The position numbers were made by a program, and so were the translations under genes. Positions 45,791-54,681 of a stretch of DNA of 64,000 bases are shown here, piece after piece. The notes beneath the pieces were generated by a model that saw only the letters and a program-made list of their open reading frames with translations, was not told the DNA's origin and did not search any database. Location of the stretch: assembly GCA_902712845.1 (NCBI GenBank), contig LR743504.1, positions 2,330,001 through 2,394,000 of the forward strand, given 5' to 3'. The stretch is from Methylobacterium bullatum. Lineage in GTDB: Bacteria; Pseudomonadota; Alphaproteobacteria; Rhizobiales; Beijerinckiaceae. The first letter of the stretch is position 1; each line of letters begins with the position of its first letter.

Positions 45791-45802
45791 GGAACAATCG
45801 CC

Positions 45803-46399
45803 ATGGCTCGCATGAAATTCCTCTGCGACGCGGACCGCTGCATCGAGTGCAACGCCTGCGTCACCGCCTGCAAGAACGAGCACGAGGTGCCCTGGGGCAT
45901 CAACCGCCGGCGTGTCGTCACGCTCAATGACGGCAAGCCTGGCGAGCGCTCGGTCTCCATGGCCTGCATGCACTGCACCGACGCACCCTGCGCGGCGGTG
46001 TGCCCGGTGAACTGCTTCTACACCACGGCCGACGCTGTAGTGCTGCATTCGAAGGACATCTGCATCGGCTGCGGATACTGCTTCTACGCCTGTCCGTTCG
46101 GCGCGCCGCAATATCCGAAGGTCGGTAACTTCGGTTCGCGCGGCAAAATGGACAAGTGCACCTACTGCGCCGGCGGTCCCGAATCTGATCTCTCCACCAT
46201 CGAGTACGAGAAATACGGTTCGAACCGTCTCGCCGAGGGCAAGCTGCCGCTTTGCGCCGAGATGTGCTCGACCAAGGCGTTGCTGGCGGGCGACGGCGAG
46301 ATGATCGCCCAGATCTACAAGCAGCGCGTGATCAAGCGCGGCTACGGCTCCGGCGCCTGGGGCTGGAAGACCGCCTATCGCGAAACCGTCGCCATCTAG
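45803..46399 (+). CDS. fdhB: Formate dehydrogenase beta subunit (4 x [4Fe-4S])
   Basis: 198 aa. Sixteen cluster cysteines are expected, with visible groups CIECNACVTACKNE, CMHCTDAPCAAVCPV, CIGCGYCFYACPFG and CTYC together with the later LCAEMCS. Carries electrons from the alpha subunit to the cytochrome b subunit. No signal, so it presumably hitch-hikes through the TAT system with FdhA. It starts 12 bp after fdhA. Confidence 0.96.
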   Translation: MARMKFLCDADRCIECNACVTACKNEHEVPWGINRRRVVTLNDGKPGERSVSMACMHCTDAPCAAVCPVNCFYTTADAVVLHSKDICIGCGYCFYACPFGAPQYPKVGNFGSRGKMDKCTYCAGGPESDLSTIEYEKYGSNRLAEGKLPLCAEMCSTKALLAGDGEMIAQIYKQRVIKRGYGSGAWGWKTAYRETVAI

Positions 46400-46446
46400 G
46401 CGACGGATTGGACTGCCGGGGTCGAGACTTCAGGAAGGAAACGCCG

Positions 46447-47478
46447 ATGCGGCGGACACTGACGACTTTCAGGACGCTGGTCGCAGCGACCATCCTCACG
46501 GCGGCTGTCGGCGTCTCGTCGACTTCATTCGCGCAGCAGACGCGCGACGGGCTGAACCCGACCGGGCAGAATCCGACGGCAGAATCGGTGAACGAGGAGT
46601 TCCTGTTCAAGCAGGACCCGAAGATCACCGGCCGCATCAGCATCCCCGACGGCAAGGCGGCGAACCTGATCCAGCCAGCTGGTCGTGACTATCGTGACTT
46701 CCGCGAGCGTTGGCTGCCCTGGCTCAGCGCGCTCGCCGTCCTCGGCGCCGTCGCGCTTCTCGGCCTGTTTTACTTTTTCCGGGGCCGTATCCTGATGGAG
46801 CCCGGCCCCGATACGGGCCGTAAGATCCTGCGCTTCAATGGCTTCGAGCGCTTCGCGCATTGGATGACGTCGAGCTGCTTCATCATCCTGGCCCTGTCCG
46901 GCCTCAACTACATCTTCGGCAAGCGTCTGCTGATGCCACTCATCGGTGCGGACGCGTTCGGCGTCGTGGCGCAATACGCGAAGTTCAGCCACATCTACCT
47001 AGCGTGGCCGTTCATGATCGGCGTCGCTCTGATGCTGGTTCTCTGGCTGAAGGACAACATCCCGAACAAGATCGACATTGCTTGGATCAAGGCCTTCGGC
47101 GGCTTCATCGGCAACAAGCATCCGAGCGCCGGCCGCTTCAACGCAGGCCAGAAGATGGTGTTCTGGATGGTGATCGGCTTCGGGTCGGCCATGAGCGTCA
47201 CCGGCCTGATGATGATCTTCCCCTTCGCCCTCACCGATATCACCGGAATGCAGCTGATGCAGGTCATCCATGCCCTCATCGGCATCGCCTTCATCGCCGG
47301 CATCCTCGCCCATATCTACATCGGCACGCTCGGCATGGAGGGCGCCTACGACGCCATGGGCAGCGGCAAGGTCGATCTCGGCTGGGCCAAGGTCCACCAC
47401 GACCTTTGGGTCGAGGAGGAGCAGGCCAAGAATGCGAGCGGGCCGCAACTCGGGCGCCATCAGGTGCCTGCCGAGTAA
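46447..47478 (+). CDS. fdhC: Formate dehydrogenase gamma subunit (cytochrome b556)
   Basis: 343 aa from the ATG at 46447, which has AGGAAGGAA upstream. A Sec-type signal (LVAATILTAAVGVSSTSFAQ) precedes a periplasmic stretch of about 70 residues, then four transmembrane helices. Haem-ligand histidines are in FERFAHWMTS, QYAKFSHIYLAW, MQVIHALIGIA and GILAHIYIGT. Anchors the enzyme and passes electrons to quinone. The length and long N-terminal periplasmic part fit the FDH-3 gamma type. Confidence 0.95.
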   Translation: MRRTLTTFRTLVAATILTAAVGVSSTSFAQQTRDGLNPTGQNPTAESVNEEFLFKQDPKITGRISIPDGKAANLIQPAGRDYRDFRERWLPWLSALAVLGAVALLGLFYFFRGRILMEPGPDTGRKILRFNGFERFAHWMTSSCFIILALSGLNYIFGKRLLMPLIGADAFGVVAQYAKFSHIYLAWPFMIGVALMLVLWLKDNIPNKIDIAWIKAFGGFIGNKHPSAGRFNAGQKMVFWMVIGFGSAMSVTGLMMIFPFALTDITGMQLMQVIHALIGIAFIAGILAHIYIGTLGMEGAYDAMGSGKVDLGWAKVHHDLWVEEEQAKNASGPQLGRHQVPAE

Positions 47479-47541
47479 CCTATTGGACAAAGACAGGCGT
47501 TCGGCGACCGGAGCCGGCATGTCGAGGATCGGACAACGTCC

Positions 47542-47745
47542 ATGAAAGCCTTCATCATCGCCCTCGTCGTCGCCGTAGCCCTCGGCACGCTGGCTGCCAT
47601 GCTCCTCAATCAGCAGCAGCGCTTCGCCTATCAGGCCTTCTCGACTTCCGGTGCGCGGGTTTCCGACCCGGCGGGCCACAGCAATCTCGTCGGGCCGCAT
47701 TGGAACGGCGTCACGCCCGATCCGGAGAAGCCTTCGAAATCCTGA
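47542..47745 (+). CDS. 67-aa single-span membrane protein at the end of the FDH operon
   Basis: One N-terminal hydrophobic segment (AFIIALVVAVALGTLAAMLL) followed by about 42 polar residues, ending TPDPEKPSKS. A signal anchor is likely, with the tail in the periplasm. It starts 63 bp after fdhC and ends 3 bp before the convergent moeB stop. No family that I can name; size and place suggest a small subunit or stabiliser of the FDH complex. Confidence 0.7.
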   Translation: MKAFIIALVVAVALGTLAAMLLNQQQRFAYQAFSTSGARVSDPAGHSNLVGPHWNGVTPDPEKPSKS

Positions 47746-47748
47746 ACC

Positions 47749-48525
47749 TTACGTCGCCGATCCGCTCAACGGATTGCCCTCGTCCCATCCATAGCCGAGC
47801 GTCTCGAAGCGCATGGAACGGGCATCGACCATGAGCAGCCGTCCCACCAGCGGTTCGCCGAAATCCGCCACCGCGCGGATCACTTCCATCGCCATCAGAG
47901 ATCCCATCACCCCGGCCAGAGCGCCGAGTACGCCTGCCTCCGCACAGGCGGGCACGCTGCCAGGCGGAGGCGGGTTCGGGAACAGGCAGCGATAGGTCGG
48001 ATTCGGGCGGCCGTCCTTTCCGGTCTCATGGGCGCGGATCGTCGTCAGTGTGCCGTCGAACTGCCCGAGGGCGGACGTGACGAGCGGCCGCTTGGCGTGG
48101 AAACAGGCATCGGACACGGCGTAGCGGGTCGCGAAATTGTCCGACCCGTCGGCCACGATATCGTATCGGCCGATCAGGCCGGCGGCATTGTCCGCCTCGA
48201 TCCGCATGAGATGCGGTTCGATCCGCACATGCGGATTCAGGCGCGCCACGGCATCCGTGGCGCTGTCGATCTTCGGGCGGCCGATATCGGGCGTGCCGTG
48301 GATGACCTGCCGCTGCAGATTCGATAGTGATACCGTGTCGTCGTCGACGATGCCGATCGTGCCGATGCCGGCCGCGGCCAGATACTGGATCAGCGGAGCG
48401 CCGAGCCCGCCGGCTCCGATGACCAGCACCCGCGCCGCCTGCATCCGTGCCTGTCCCGGTCCTCCGACCTCGCGCAGGACGAGGTGGCGGGCGTAGCGTT
48501 CGACTTCGTCGCTGGAGAAGGCCAT
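47749..48525 (-). CDS. moeB: Molybdopterin-synthase adenylyltransferase (MoeB/ThiF/HesA family)
   Basis: 258 aa E1-like enzyme: RYARHLVLREVGGPGQARM, nucleotide-binding GAGGLGAPLIQYLAAAGIG, VSLSNLQRQVIH and DGSDNFATRYAVSDAC. Adenylates the C-terminal glycine of MoaD (or ThiS) before sulfur transfer. Only two Cys of the usual zinc set are obvious (YRCLFPNPP, PACAEAG). Convergent with the FDH operon; the cofactor theme of the region supports MoeB over ThiF. Confidence 0.9.
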   Translation of the reverse strand: MAFSSDEVERYARHLVLREVGGPGQARMQAARVLVIGAGGLGAPLIQYLAAAGIGTIGIVDDDTVSLSNLQRQVIHGTPDIGRPKIDSATDAVARLNPHVRIEPHLMRIEADNAAGLIGRYDIVADGSDNFATRYAVSDACFHAKRPLVTSALGQFDGTLTTIRAHETGKDGRPNPTYRCLFPNPPPPGSVPACAEAGVLGALAGVMGSLMAMEVIRAVADFGEPLVGRLLMVDARSMRFETLGYGWDEGNPLSGSAT

Positions 48526-48616
48526 GGCGGTGAAATAGCCTCTTTGACGGGGCGCCGAAAGGCCGCCGGGCCGGTATTTGCGTCATGTCGCTCCGCCGCC
48601 TATTCGCCACGGCGGA

Positions 48617-49843
48617 ATGTCCCACCTCGACGAGACGATGCCCGTGTCATCTCCTGTTATCGCTGATCGCTCACCGCTGGCCCTCGCCCAGGCCCTTATC
48701 CGTTGTCCGTCGGTGACGCCGGAGGAGGGCGGCGCCCTGCAATGGCTCGGCGACGTCCTGGAAGGGGCGGGCTTCACCGTCGCGCGCCCGCGCTTCTCGG
48801 AGCCCGGAACGCCCGACATCGACAATCTCTACGCGCGGATCGGAACAGGCAGTCCCTATCTCCTTTTCGCGGGTCATACCGACGTCGTCCCGCCGGGCAC
48901 CGTCGAAGCGTGGCGGCACGGGCCGTTCGATGGTGCGGTATCGGACGGCCTGCTCTACGGCCGCGGCGCGGTCGACATGAAGGGCGGCATCGCCTGCATG
49001 CTTTCGGCAGCGCTCGCTTTCGTCGCCGAGCGGGGAGGGGCGTTCAACGGCTCCATCGGATTCCTCATCACCGGCGACGAGGAGGGGCCGGCCATCAACG
49101 GGACGGTGAAGCTCCTCGAATGGGCAAAGGCGCGGGGCGAGCGTTTCGACCATTGCCTTCTCGGCGAGCCCACCAACCCGGCGCGTCTCGGCGAGATGAT
49201 CAAAATCGGTCGGCGCGGGTCTCTCACTGGCAAGCTCGTCGTCCATGGCCGCCAGGGCCACGTGGCCTACCCCCACAAGGCCGAGAACCCCATCCCCGGC
49301 CTGCTGCGCCTCACCTCTGCCCTCCTCGACCAGCCCATCGATGGCGGCACCGCGCATTTCGATGCGTCGAACCTCGAATTCACCACCATCGATGTGGGCA
49401 ATCCGGCCACCAACGTCATCCCGGCCGATGCCCGCGCCACCTTCAACATTCGCTTCAACGATGGCTGGACGGCTGAGACGCTGGGGGCCGAGGTCCGACG
49501 GCGGCTGGAGGCGGCCGCCGGCAACGCCGTCCGGTTCACCCTGGACCTTCAGCCCTCGAACTCCCCGGCCTTCCTCACTGCGCCGGATGCGTTCACCGAT
49601 CTCGTGGTCGAGGCGATCGAGGCCGAGACTGGGCTGCGCCCCATCCTGTCCACCACCGGGGGCACGTCGGATGCCCGTTTCATCAAGGATGCCTGCCCGG
49701 TGATCGAGTTCGGGCTCGTGGGCGAGACCATGCATCAGACCGACGAATGCGTCGCTATCGCCGACCTAGATCGGCTGACCGCGATCTATGGTCGGGTGCT
49801 GTCGGCTTATTTCGGCGAACCCGCGATCCCAGCCAAGGCCTGA
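48617..49843 (+). CDS. dapE: Succinyl-diaminopimelate desuccinylase
   Basis: 408 aa. M20 di-zinc hydrolase of lysine and peptidoglycan precursor synthesis. Metal and catalytic motifs: [47 protein letters not shown] and the dimerisation-domain [16 protein letters not shown]. The start is uncertain: 48617 (MSHLDETMP) or the ATG at 48638; neither has a strong site. Divergent from moeB. Confidence 0.94.
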   Translation: MSHLDETMPVSSPVIADRSPLALAQALIRCPSVTPEEGGALQWLGDVLEGAGFTVARPRFSEPGTPDIDNLYARIGTGSPYLLFAGHTDVVPPGTVEAWRHGPFDGAVSDGLLYGRGAVDMKGGIACMLSAALAFVAERGGAFNGSIGFLITGDEEGPAINGTVKLLEWAKARGERFDHCLLGEPTNPARLGEMIKIGRRGSLTGKLVVHGRQGHVAYPHKAENPIPGLLRLTSALLDQPIDGGTAHFDASNLEFTTIDVGNPATNVIPADARATFNIRFNDGWTAETLGAEVRRRLEAAAGNAVRFTLDLQPSNSPAFLTAPDAFTDLVVEAIEAETGLRPILSTTGGTSDARFIKDACPVIEFGLVGETMHQTDECVAIADLDRLTAIYGRVLSAYFGEPAIPAKA

Positions 49844-49856
49844 CTGGCGTAGGGCG

Positions 49857-51257
49857 TCAGGACGCCATGCACGTCATCGTCCGGCGGACCCACGCATTGC
49901 GGAAGCGATATCGGCACTGAAAGCGGTGCCGGCGCGTCTGGAAGCGGCGGCTCCGCGTGCCCAACCGGTCCCCGACCGCGATGAAGATCTGCCGCAGGCG
50001 GTGGACATGCGGATCGTCGAGGCGCAGTTCGATGCTGGCCCGCGTCAGCCCGGCCGCCACTTTGGGATCCTTGGGATTCGGCGGGATGAGAACGTCGCCG
50101 AGAATGATGCGTCCGACTTCGAGAAGCAGGGCTTCGTGCGTCTCGTCCGTGGACGCGGCCAGACGTTCGAGGTCGAATAGGGTCCGCACACCGAGGGGCC
50201 AGAGTCGGATGATCTTGTCCCGGCCCACCGAACAGCACAGTTGCGCCTGCGCCACCCAATCCATGATCTGGTAGACGCCATATGGAGTTTCCACGAATAG
50301 CATCAGCGGATTGGCCGCCGCGAGGTTCTGGGTCGAATGGATGTGATGGTCGTCGAGCCGGACGCGGATGTTGCTGTCGATCCCGTCGATGATCTCCACC
50401 GGTGTCACTTTGAACGCCTGAAAGACGTCCATTTCCTCCCGCTTGAAGTTCTTCAACTGATCCCGCTGCACGATGCCCCTCATGACGACGTCGGGCACGA
50501 TGCCGGCCACGAAGCATCCCACCACGACGATCGCGATGGTAGTCGGCGAGGATAGGGTCGGATCGATCTTGCCCGAGATGGAGACGAGTTCCGAGCCGAC
50601 CCAGACGAGGGACAGCACCAGAATCGGCCCGAGCACGATGCTCACCAGCATCTTGATGGTCTCGCCGACAATCGTCCCGGGGCTCATGTCGAAGTTCTTG
50701 ATCGCACGGAAGAAACCGCGCAGCGCGGTGACGTAGCTGCCGGCGAAGGCCGCGCAGATCGCCAGAAGCCAGACCAGCCCGATGCTGTCCTTCTGGGGAT
50801 AGGTCACGCCTGGCCAGCGAAATCCCGACGGGTCCGACGGCTGGCCCGCGAACATCCACAGCAGCAGGGACAATCCGTAGAACATGCCGATCCCCGCGAA
50901 CGTGCTGAAGGGAGCGCAGCCGATTACCCAGGAGAAGGTCGAGAAATCCTCGCGCTTACGATGCGCCTCCCGCGCGACGGCATTCGTTCGGTCGCCCTCG
51001 AAGGCCCCGGCCATTGGGTCCCGGCTGCGCTTGGCCCCGACGAAATACTTGTATTTCACGAATTCAAACGACGGGATCAGCATCGGTCCCGGTTGATCGG
51101 CCTTGTCGAAGACCATGGCCAGATCCGTGATGATCTCCTGACGTTGAAGCTTGATCGCCTCCCGGATGGCGACGAAGATCAAAGGAGACAGGACCGCGAA
51201 GACGGTGGCGAAATAGAGGATGAACTGAAATGGCGTTTCCATCGTCGTAGGCTCCAT
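49857..51257 (-). CDS. Uncharacterised multi-span membrane protein with an HhH-like cytosolic region
   Basis: 466 aa; I do not recognise the family. About five hydrophobic segments: residues 7-30, 105-135, 155-180, 210-232 and 242-262. The C-terminal 200 residues are soluble and contain VTPVEIIDGIDSNIRVRLDD followed by IHSTQNLAAANPLMLFVETP, which reads like a helix-hairpin-helix-type module, then GVRTLFDLERLAASTDETHE and a basic tail. No signal peptide. It is flanked by dapE (convergent) and truA (same strand, downstream of it by the reverse reading order). The first ATG lies in a hairpin loop (next entry); an ATG at 51242 follows the stem. Confidence 0.6.
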   Translation of the reverse strand: MEPTTMETPFQFILYFATVFAVLSPLIFVAIREAIKLQRQEIITDLAMVFDKADQPGPMLIPSFEFVKYKYFVGAKRSRDPMAGAFEGDRTNAVAREAHRKREDFSTFSWVIGCAPFSTFAGIGMFYGLSLLLWMFAGQPSDPSGFRWPGVTYPQKDSIGLVWLLAICAAFAGSYVTALRGFFRAIKNFDMSPGTIVGETIKMLVSIVLGPILVLSLVWVGSELVSISGKIDPTLSSPTTIAIVVVGCFVAGIVPDVVMRGIVQRDQLKNFKREEMDVFQAFKVTPVEIIDGIDSNIRVRLDDHHIHSTQNLAAANPLMLFVETPYGVYQIMDWVAQAQLCCSVGRDKIIRLWPLGVRTLFDLERLAASTDETHEALLLEVGRIILGDVLIPPNPKDPKVAAGLTRASIELRLDDPHVHRLRQIFIAVGDRLGTRSRRFQTRRHRFQCRYRFRNAWVRRTMTCMAS

Positions 51258-51268
51258 AAACCTACGAC
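51244..51268 (-). promoter_or_regulatory. Hairpin enclosing the start codon of the membrane protein gene
   Basis: Perfect 8-bp arms GTCGTAGG and CCTACGAC enclose a 9-nt loop (TTTATGGAG on the mRNA strand) that contains the ATG at 51257. The stem could limit initiation at that ATG and favour the in-frame ATG at 51242 just beyond it, or act as a control element. Confidence 0.4.
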
Positions 51269-51334
51269 TTGAGAATCGTCGAGGTCGGGCAATGATGCCA
51301 AACGCGACCAGAAAAACAACCTCAAGTTATTTTT

Positions 51335-52105
51335 CTAAGCGGGACCGCAATCGTCTCGGTAGTCGACCCCCACGAAGGTCAGTCCCTTGGCAGGTGCCAT
51401 CGGGCCGCAGCGGGCACGGTCGCGGCTCGCCAGAATGTCCGCGACTTCGGCGATGCCGAAGCGGCCGCAGCCGGCCATCATCAGCGTTCCGACCATGGCG
51501 CGGACCTGATGGTGCAGGAACGAGCGTGCCGAGGTCGAGATCACGATTTCCTCGAACAGGCCCATCTTCACCGTGGCTACGTCGAGCTGTTCGAGCGTTC
51601 GGATCGGGCTGTTCGCCTGACACTCGGCGGCGCGGAAAGCGGTGAAGTCGTGGCGACCGAGGAGACCTTGCGCGGCCCTGTGCATCACCTCGGCATCGAG
51701 CGGCCATGGCACGTGCCAGACATGGTCTCGCGTCAGGGCGGGCGGGCTGCGCCGGTTGAAGATGCGGTAGCGGTAATGCCGTCGAATGGCGGAGTGGCGC
51801 GCATCGAAACCGGGCCCGACCCGCTCGGCGCTGACGATGGCGACCGGTAGCGGGCGGAGATGGGCGTTCAGGGCGTCGCGCACCGTATCCGTGCGCCAGT
51901 CCTTGATGAGGTCTAGATGGGCGACCTGATGGATGGCATGAACGCCGGCATCCGTCCGACCGGCGCAGGTCAAGCGCAGGTCCTCCCCCGTGAAGCGTTT
52001 GACGGCATCCTCGATGGCGCCCTGGACGGTGATGTCCTCAGCCTGCCGCTGCCATCCGCAGAACGGAGCACCGTCATACTCGATGACGAGTTTGTAGCGG
52101 GGCAT
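51335..52105 (-). CDS. truA: tRNA pseudouridine(38-40) synthase
   Basis: 256 aa from the ATG at 52105 (MPRYKLVIEYDGAPFCGWQR). The catalytic Asp is in CAGRTDAGVHAIHQVAH; other blocks are RHYRYRIFNR, HDFTAFRAAECQANSPIRTL and SFLHHQVRAMVGTL. It modifies the anticodon stem-loop of several tRNAs. It starts 25 bp after fmt ends; part of a def-fmt-truA operon. Confidence 0.96.
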   Translation of the reverse strand: MPRYKLVIEYDGAPFCGWQRQAEDITVQGAIEDAVKRFTGEDLRLTCAGRTDAGVHAIHQVAHLDLIKDWRTDTVRDALNAHLRPLPVAIVSAERVGPGFDARHSAIRRHYRYRIFNRRSPPALTRDHVWHVPWPLDAEVMHRAAQGLLGRHDFTAFRAAECQANSPIRTLEQLDVATVKMGLFEEIVISTSARSFLHHQVRAMVGTLMMAGCGRFGIAEVADILASRDRARCGPMAPAKGLTFVGVDYRDDCGPA

Positions 52106-52130
52106 CAGCGACGGCCCCCGGTCTCTGAGT

Positions 52131-53060
52131 TCACGGGAAGCGCGTTCCCGGCGCGAGATGCGCACCGCGCACTAATTCCGCACCCGTGACGATGCCGCCC
52201 CTGCCGGCCCGGCGCAACTCGGCGAGCTGCACGGCGCCCTCGCCGCAGGCGATGGTTCCGGCCGCATCGAGCAGAGTGCCGGGCGCGCCTTGTCCCTCTC
52301 CTGGCAGGGCGCGCAGGACTTTCACCCGCTCCGGCCCCTTGCCGAGATCGGCCTCGAAGAAGGCGCCGGGGAAGGGCGAGAGCCCCTTGATGTGGTTCGC
52401 CACCTCCCGCGCCGGCTTGGACCAGTCGATGCGCGCCTCCTCATTCGTGATTTTGTGGGCGTAGACGAGACCCTCCTCGGACTGGGGCGTGAGGGTGAGG
52501 GGCTCGTGTTCCAGCTGGCGGAGGGCTCGGCTCATGAGCGCCGCGCCAACGGGCATCAGCGTATCGTGGAGGTCTCCCGCACTCATGCCGGGGGTGATGG
52601 CAACCCGTTCTTCCAGGGCCACGGGGCCGGTATCGAGGCCCGCCTCCATGCGCATGATGCCGACACCGCTCTCCGTATCCCCTGCCATGACCGCGCGTTG
52701 GATCGGTGCCGCCCCGCGCCAGCGTGGCAGCAGGGAGGCGTGGAGGTTCAGGCAACCGTGGCGCGGCACGTCGAGGATCGCTTGCGGCAGCAGCATTCCG
52801 TAGGCGACGACCACGGCGACATCGCATCCGTGCGACCGGAACAGAGGGAGCGCGTCCGGCGTCTTCAGCGTCGTGGGAGTATGAACCGGCAGGCCGAGCC
52901 TGTCCGCCAGCGCATGGACGGGGGACGGACGCAACGCCATGCCGCGCCCGGACCGTGCAGGGGCGCGGGTATAGACCGCGGCGATGTCGTGACCGTCTTC
53001 CGCCAGGCGCGCCAGGGTCGCCACGGCGAAATCGGGCGTCCCCATGAAGACGAGCTTCAT
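52131..53060 (-). CDS. fmt: Methionyl-tRNA formyltransferase
   Basis: 309 aa. Formylates initiator Met-tRNA. N-terminal formyltransferase domain: KLVFMGTPDFAVATLARLAE, YGMLLPQAILDVPRHGCLN and the signature LHASLLPRWRGAAPIQRAV; C-terminal domain with ARIDWSKPAREVANHIKGLS. It lies 28 bp after def, as is usual. Confidence 0.97.
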   Translation of the reverse strand: MKLVFMGTPDFAVATLARLAEDGHDIAAVYTRAPARSGRGMALRPSPVHALADRLGLPVHTPTTLKTPDALPLFRSHGCDVAVVVAYGMLLPQAILDVPRHGCLNLHASLLPRWRGAAPIQRAVMAGDTESGVGIMRMEAGLDTGPVALEERVAITPGMSAGDLHDTLMPVGAALMSRALRQLEHEPLTLTPQSEEGLVYAHKITNEEARIDWSKPAREVANHIKGLSPFPGAFFEADLGKGPERVKVLRALPGEGQGAPGTLLDAAGTIACGEGAVQLAELRRAGRGGIVTGAELVRGAHLAPGTRFP

Positions 53061-53088
53061 CGCGCGCGCTCTCTGCTGAAGGATGGGA

Positions 53089-53607
53089 TCAGACGTCCTC
53101 GCCGCGCTTGGCCGCCTTGACGAATTTCTTGATGACGCGGTCGCGCTTCAGCTTCGACAGATGATCGATGAAGAGTACGCCGTCGAGGTGATCGATCTCG
53201 TGCTGGATGCAGGTGGCCAAAAGCCCGTCCGCCTCGATCTCGCGGGTTTCGCCGGAAAGGTCGCGAAAGCGTACGCGCACCCGGTCGGGCCGCTCGACCT
53301 CGCCGTAATATTCGGGGATCGACAGGCAGCCCTCGTCATAGACGCGCTTCTCCTCCGAAGCCCAGACGATCTCCGGGTCGATGAAGACCTGCGGCTGCCG
53401 CGCGTTCTCGTCCTTCGACGTATCGATGGTTACGACGCGCTTGGTGACACCGACCTGGATGGCGGCGAGGCCGACGCCGGGAGCATCGTACATCGTCTCC
53501 AGCATGTCGGCGGCGAGGGTGCGGACCTCATCATCGATGGTGCCGACGGGGGTCGACACCTGGCGCAGGCGGGCGTCTGGCAGGATGACGAGGGGGCGGA
53601 TGGTCAT
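53089..53607 (-). CDS. def: Peptide deformylase
   Basis: 172 aa. Removes the N-formyl group from nascent peptides. All three motifs are intact: [18 protein letters not shown] (metal Cys) and QHEIDHLDG (metal His pair and catalytic Glu). First gene of def-fmt-truA. It begins 121 bp after recR ends. Confidence 0.97.
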   Translation of the reverse strand: MTIRPLVILPDARLRQVSTPVGTIDDEVRTLAADMLETMYDAPGVGLAAIQVGVTKRVVTIDTSKDENARQPQVFIDPEIVWASEEKRVYDEGCLSIPEYYGEVERPDRVRVRFRDLSGETREIEADGLLATCIQHEIDHLDGVLFIDHLSKLKRDRVIKKFVKAAKRGEDV

Positions 53608-53728
53608 GGCTCGGCCGGATCTGTCGATGGAAAGGGCCCGGCTCCCTGTCTCCCGGGTCCGCCGTGCCGGACCCGCAGATAAGGTTTGGCGGATGGTCGG
53701 TCAAATCGGCCGGGGGCAGTGATGCGGC

Positions 53729-54334
53729 TCAGAATGCCGTACGGCTTCGGATGGCCGCCGAGAGTGTCCCCTCGTCGAGATAGTCGAGCTCTCCCCCCAC
53801 CGGCACGCCATGGGCGAGGCGGGTCACTTTCAGCCCGTGATGCGCCAGGGATTCGGTGACGTAATGCGCGGTGGTCTGGCCATCGACCGTGGCGTTCAGC
53901 GCCAGGATGATCTCGCGGACATCGCCGTTGCCGGCCCGGTCCACCAGGCTCGCCAGGTTGAGGTGCTCCGGCCGGACACCATCGAGGGCGGAGAGCACAC
54001 CGCCGAGGACGTGATAGCGCGCCGTCACCGCGCCCGACCGTTCCAGGGCCCAGAGGTCGGAGACATCCTCGACCACCACCAGGATGGAGGGATCGCGCGA
54101 TGCGTCGCGGCAGATGGTGCACGGGTCGCTGGTATCGACGTTGCCGCATTCCCGGCACACGACGATACGCTCGGAGGCCACCTTCATCGCCTCCGCCAGC
54201 GGCGCGAGTAGAGCTTCTCGCTTTTTGATGAGATGCAGCGCCGCCCGCCGGGCCGAGCGCGGGCCGAGCCCCGGCATGCGCGCGAGGAGCTGGATCAGGC
54301 GTTCGATTTCGGGGCCGGCAACGGCTTGGGCCAT
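53729..54334 (-). CDS. recR: Recombination protein RecR
   Basis: 201 aa. HhH motif ([20 protein letters not shown]), four-Cys zinc finger ([19 protein letters not shown]) and Toprim domain ([37 protein letters not shown]). Works with RecFO to load RecA on gaps. Usually next to ybaB and dnaX; here pckA on the other strand lies between. Confidence 0.97.
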   Translation of the reverse strand: MAQAVAGPEIERLIQLLARMPGLGPRSARRAALHLIKKREALLAPLAEAMKVASERIVVCRECGNVDTSDPCTICRDASRDPSILVVVEDVSDLWALERSGAVTARYHVLGGVLSALDGVRPEHLNLASLVDRAGNGDVREIILALNATVDGQTTAHYVTESLAHHGLKVTRLAHGVPVGGELDYLDEGTLSAAIRSRTAF

Positions 54335-54681
54335 ACGTGTTCCGTCAGACGGCCGCAGCCGTGCGTCCTAAATGGGATCGGATCTCCCTGTCTTGTAGTC
54401 GGGAATCTTCGCCGCCGCATGCGTTGCGACGCCGCTCCGGGCCTCGTCCAGATACCCCATTATTTATCTGACAGATCCCTTTGTTCGTCGTCGAAACGGA
54501 TGCCGCCTCAATTGACCGGTGCCCTTCGCGGACTAAGCAGGTCTGATCGATAGAGTGGCGAACCTGTGCGCGGCGGACCTGAACGACCGCGCGGACACTC
54601 CATCGGACAGTCCGGAAGACGAATGGGAGATTCCGGCCAAGCCAGACCTCAAAGCGATCAGGTGTTCGAGGAGTGACGGAC
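54335..54681. other. Non-coding region between recR and pckA (divergent)
   Basis: About 345 bp between divergent genes, expected to hold both promoters. Short frames on each strand lack ribosome-binding sites and recognisable sequence. An AT-richer patch (54455-54500) may be the core promoter area. No known RNA motif seen. Confidence 0.4.
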
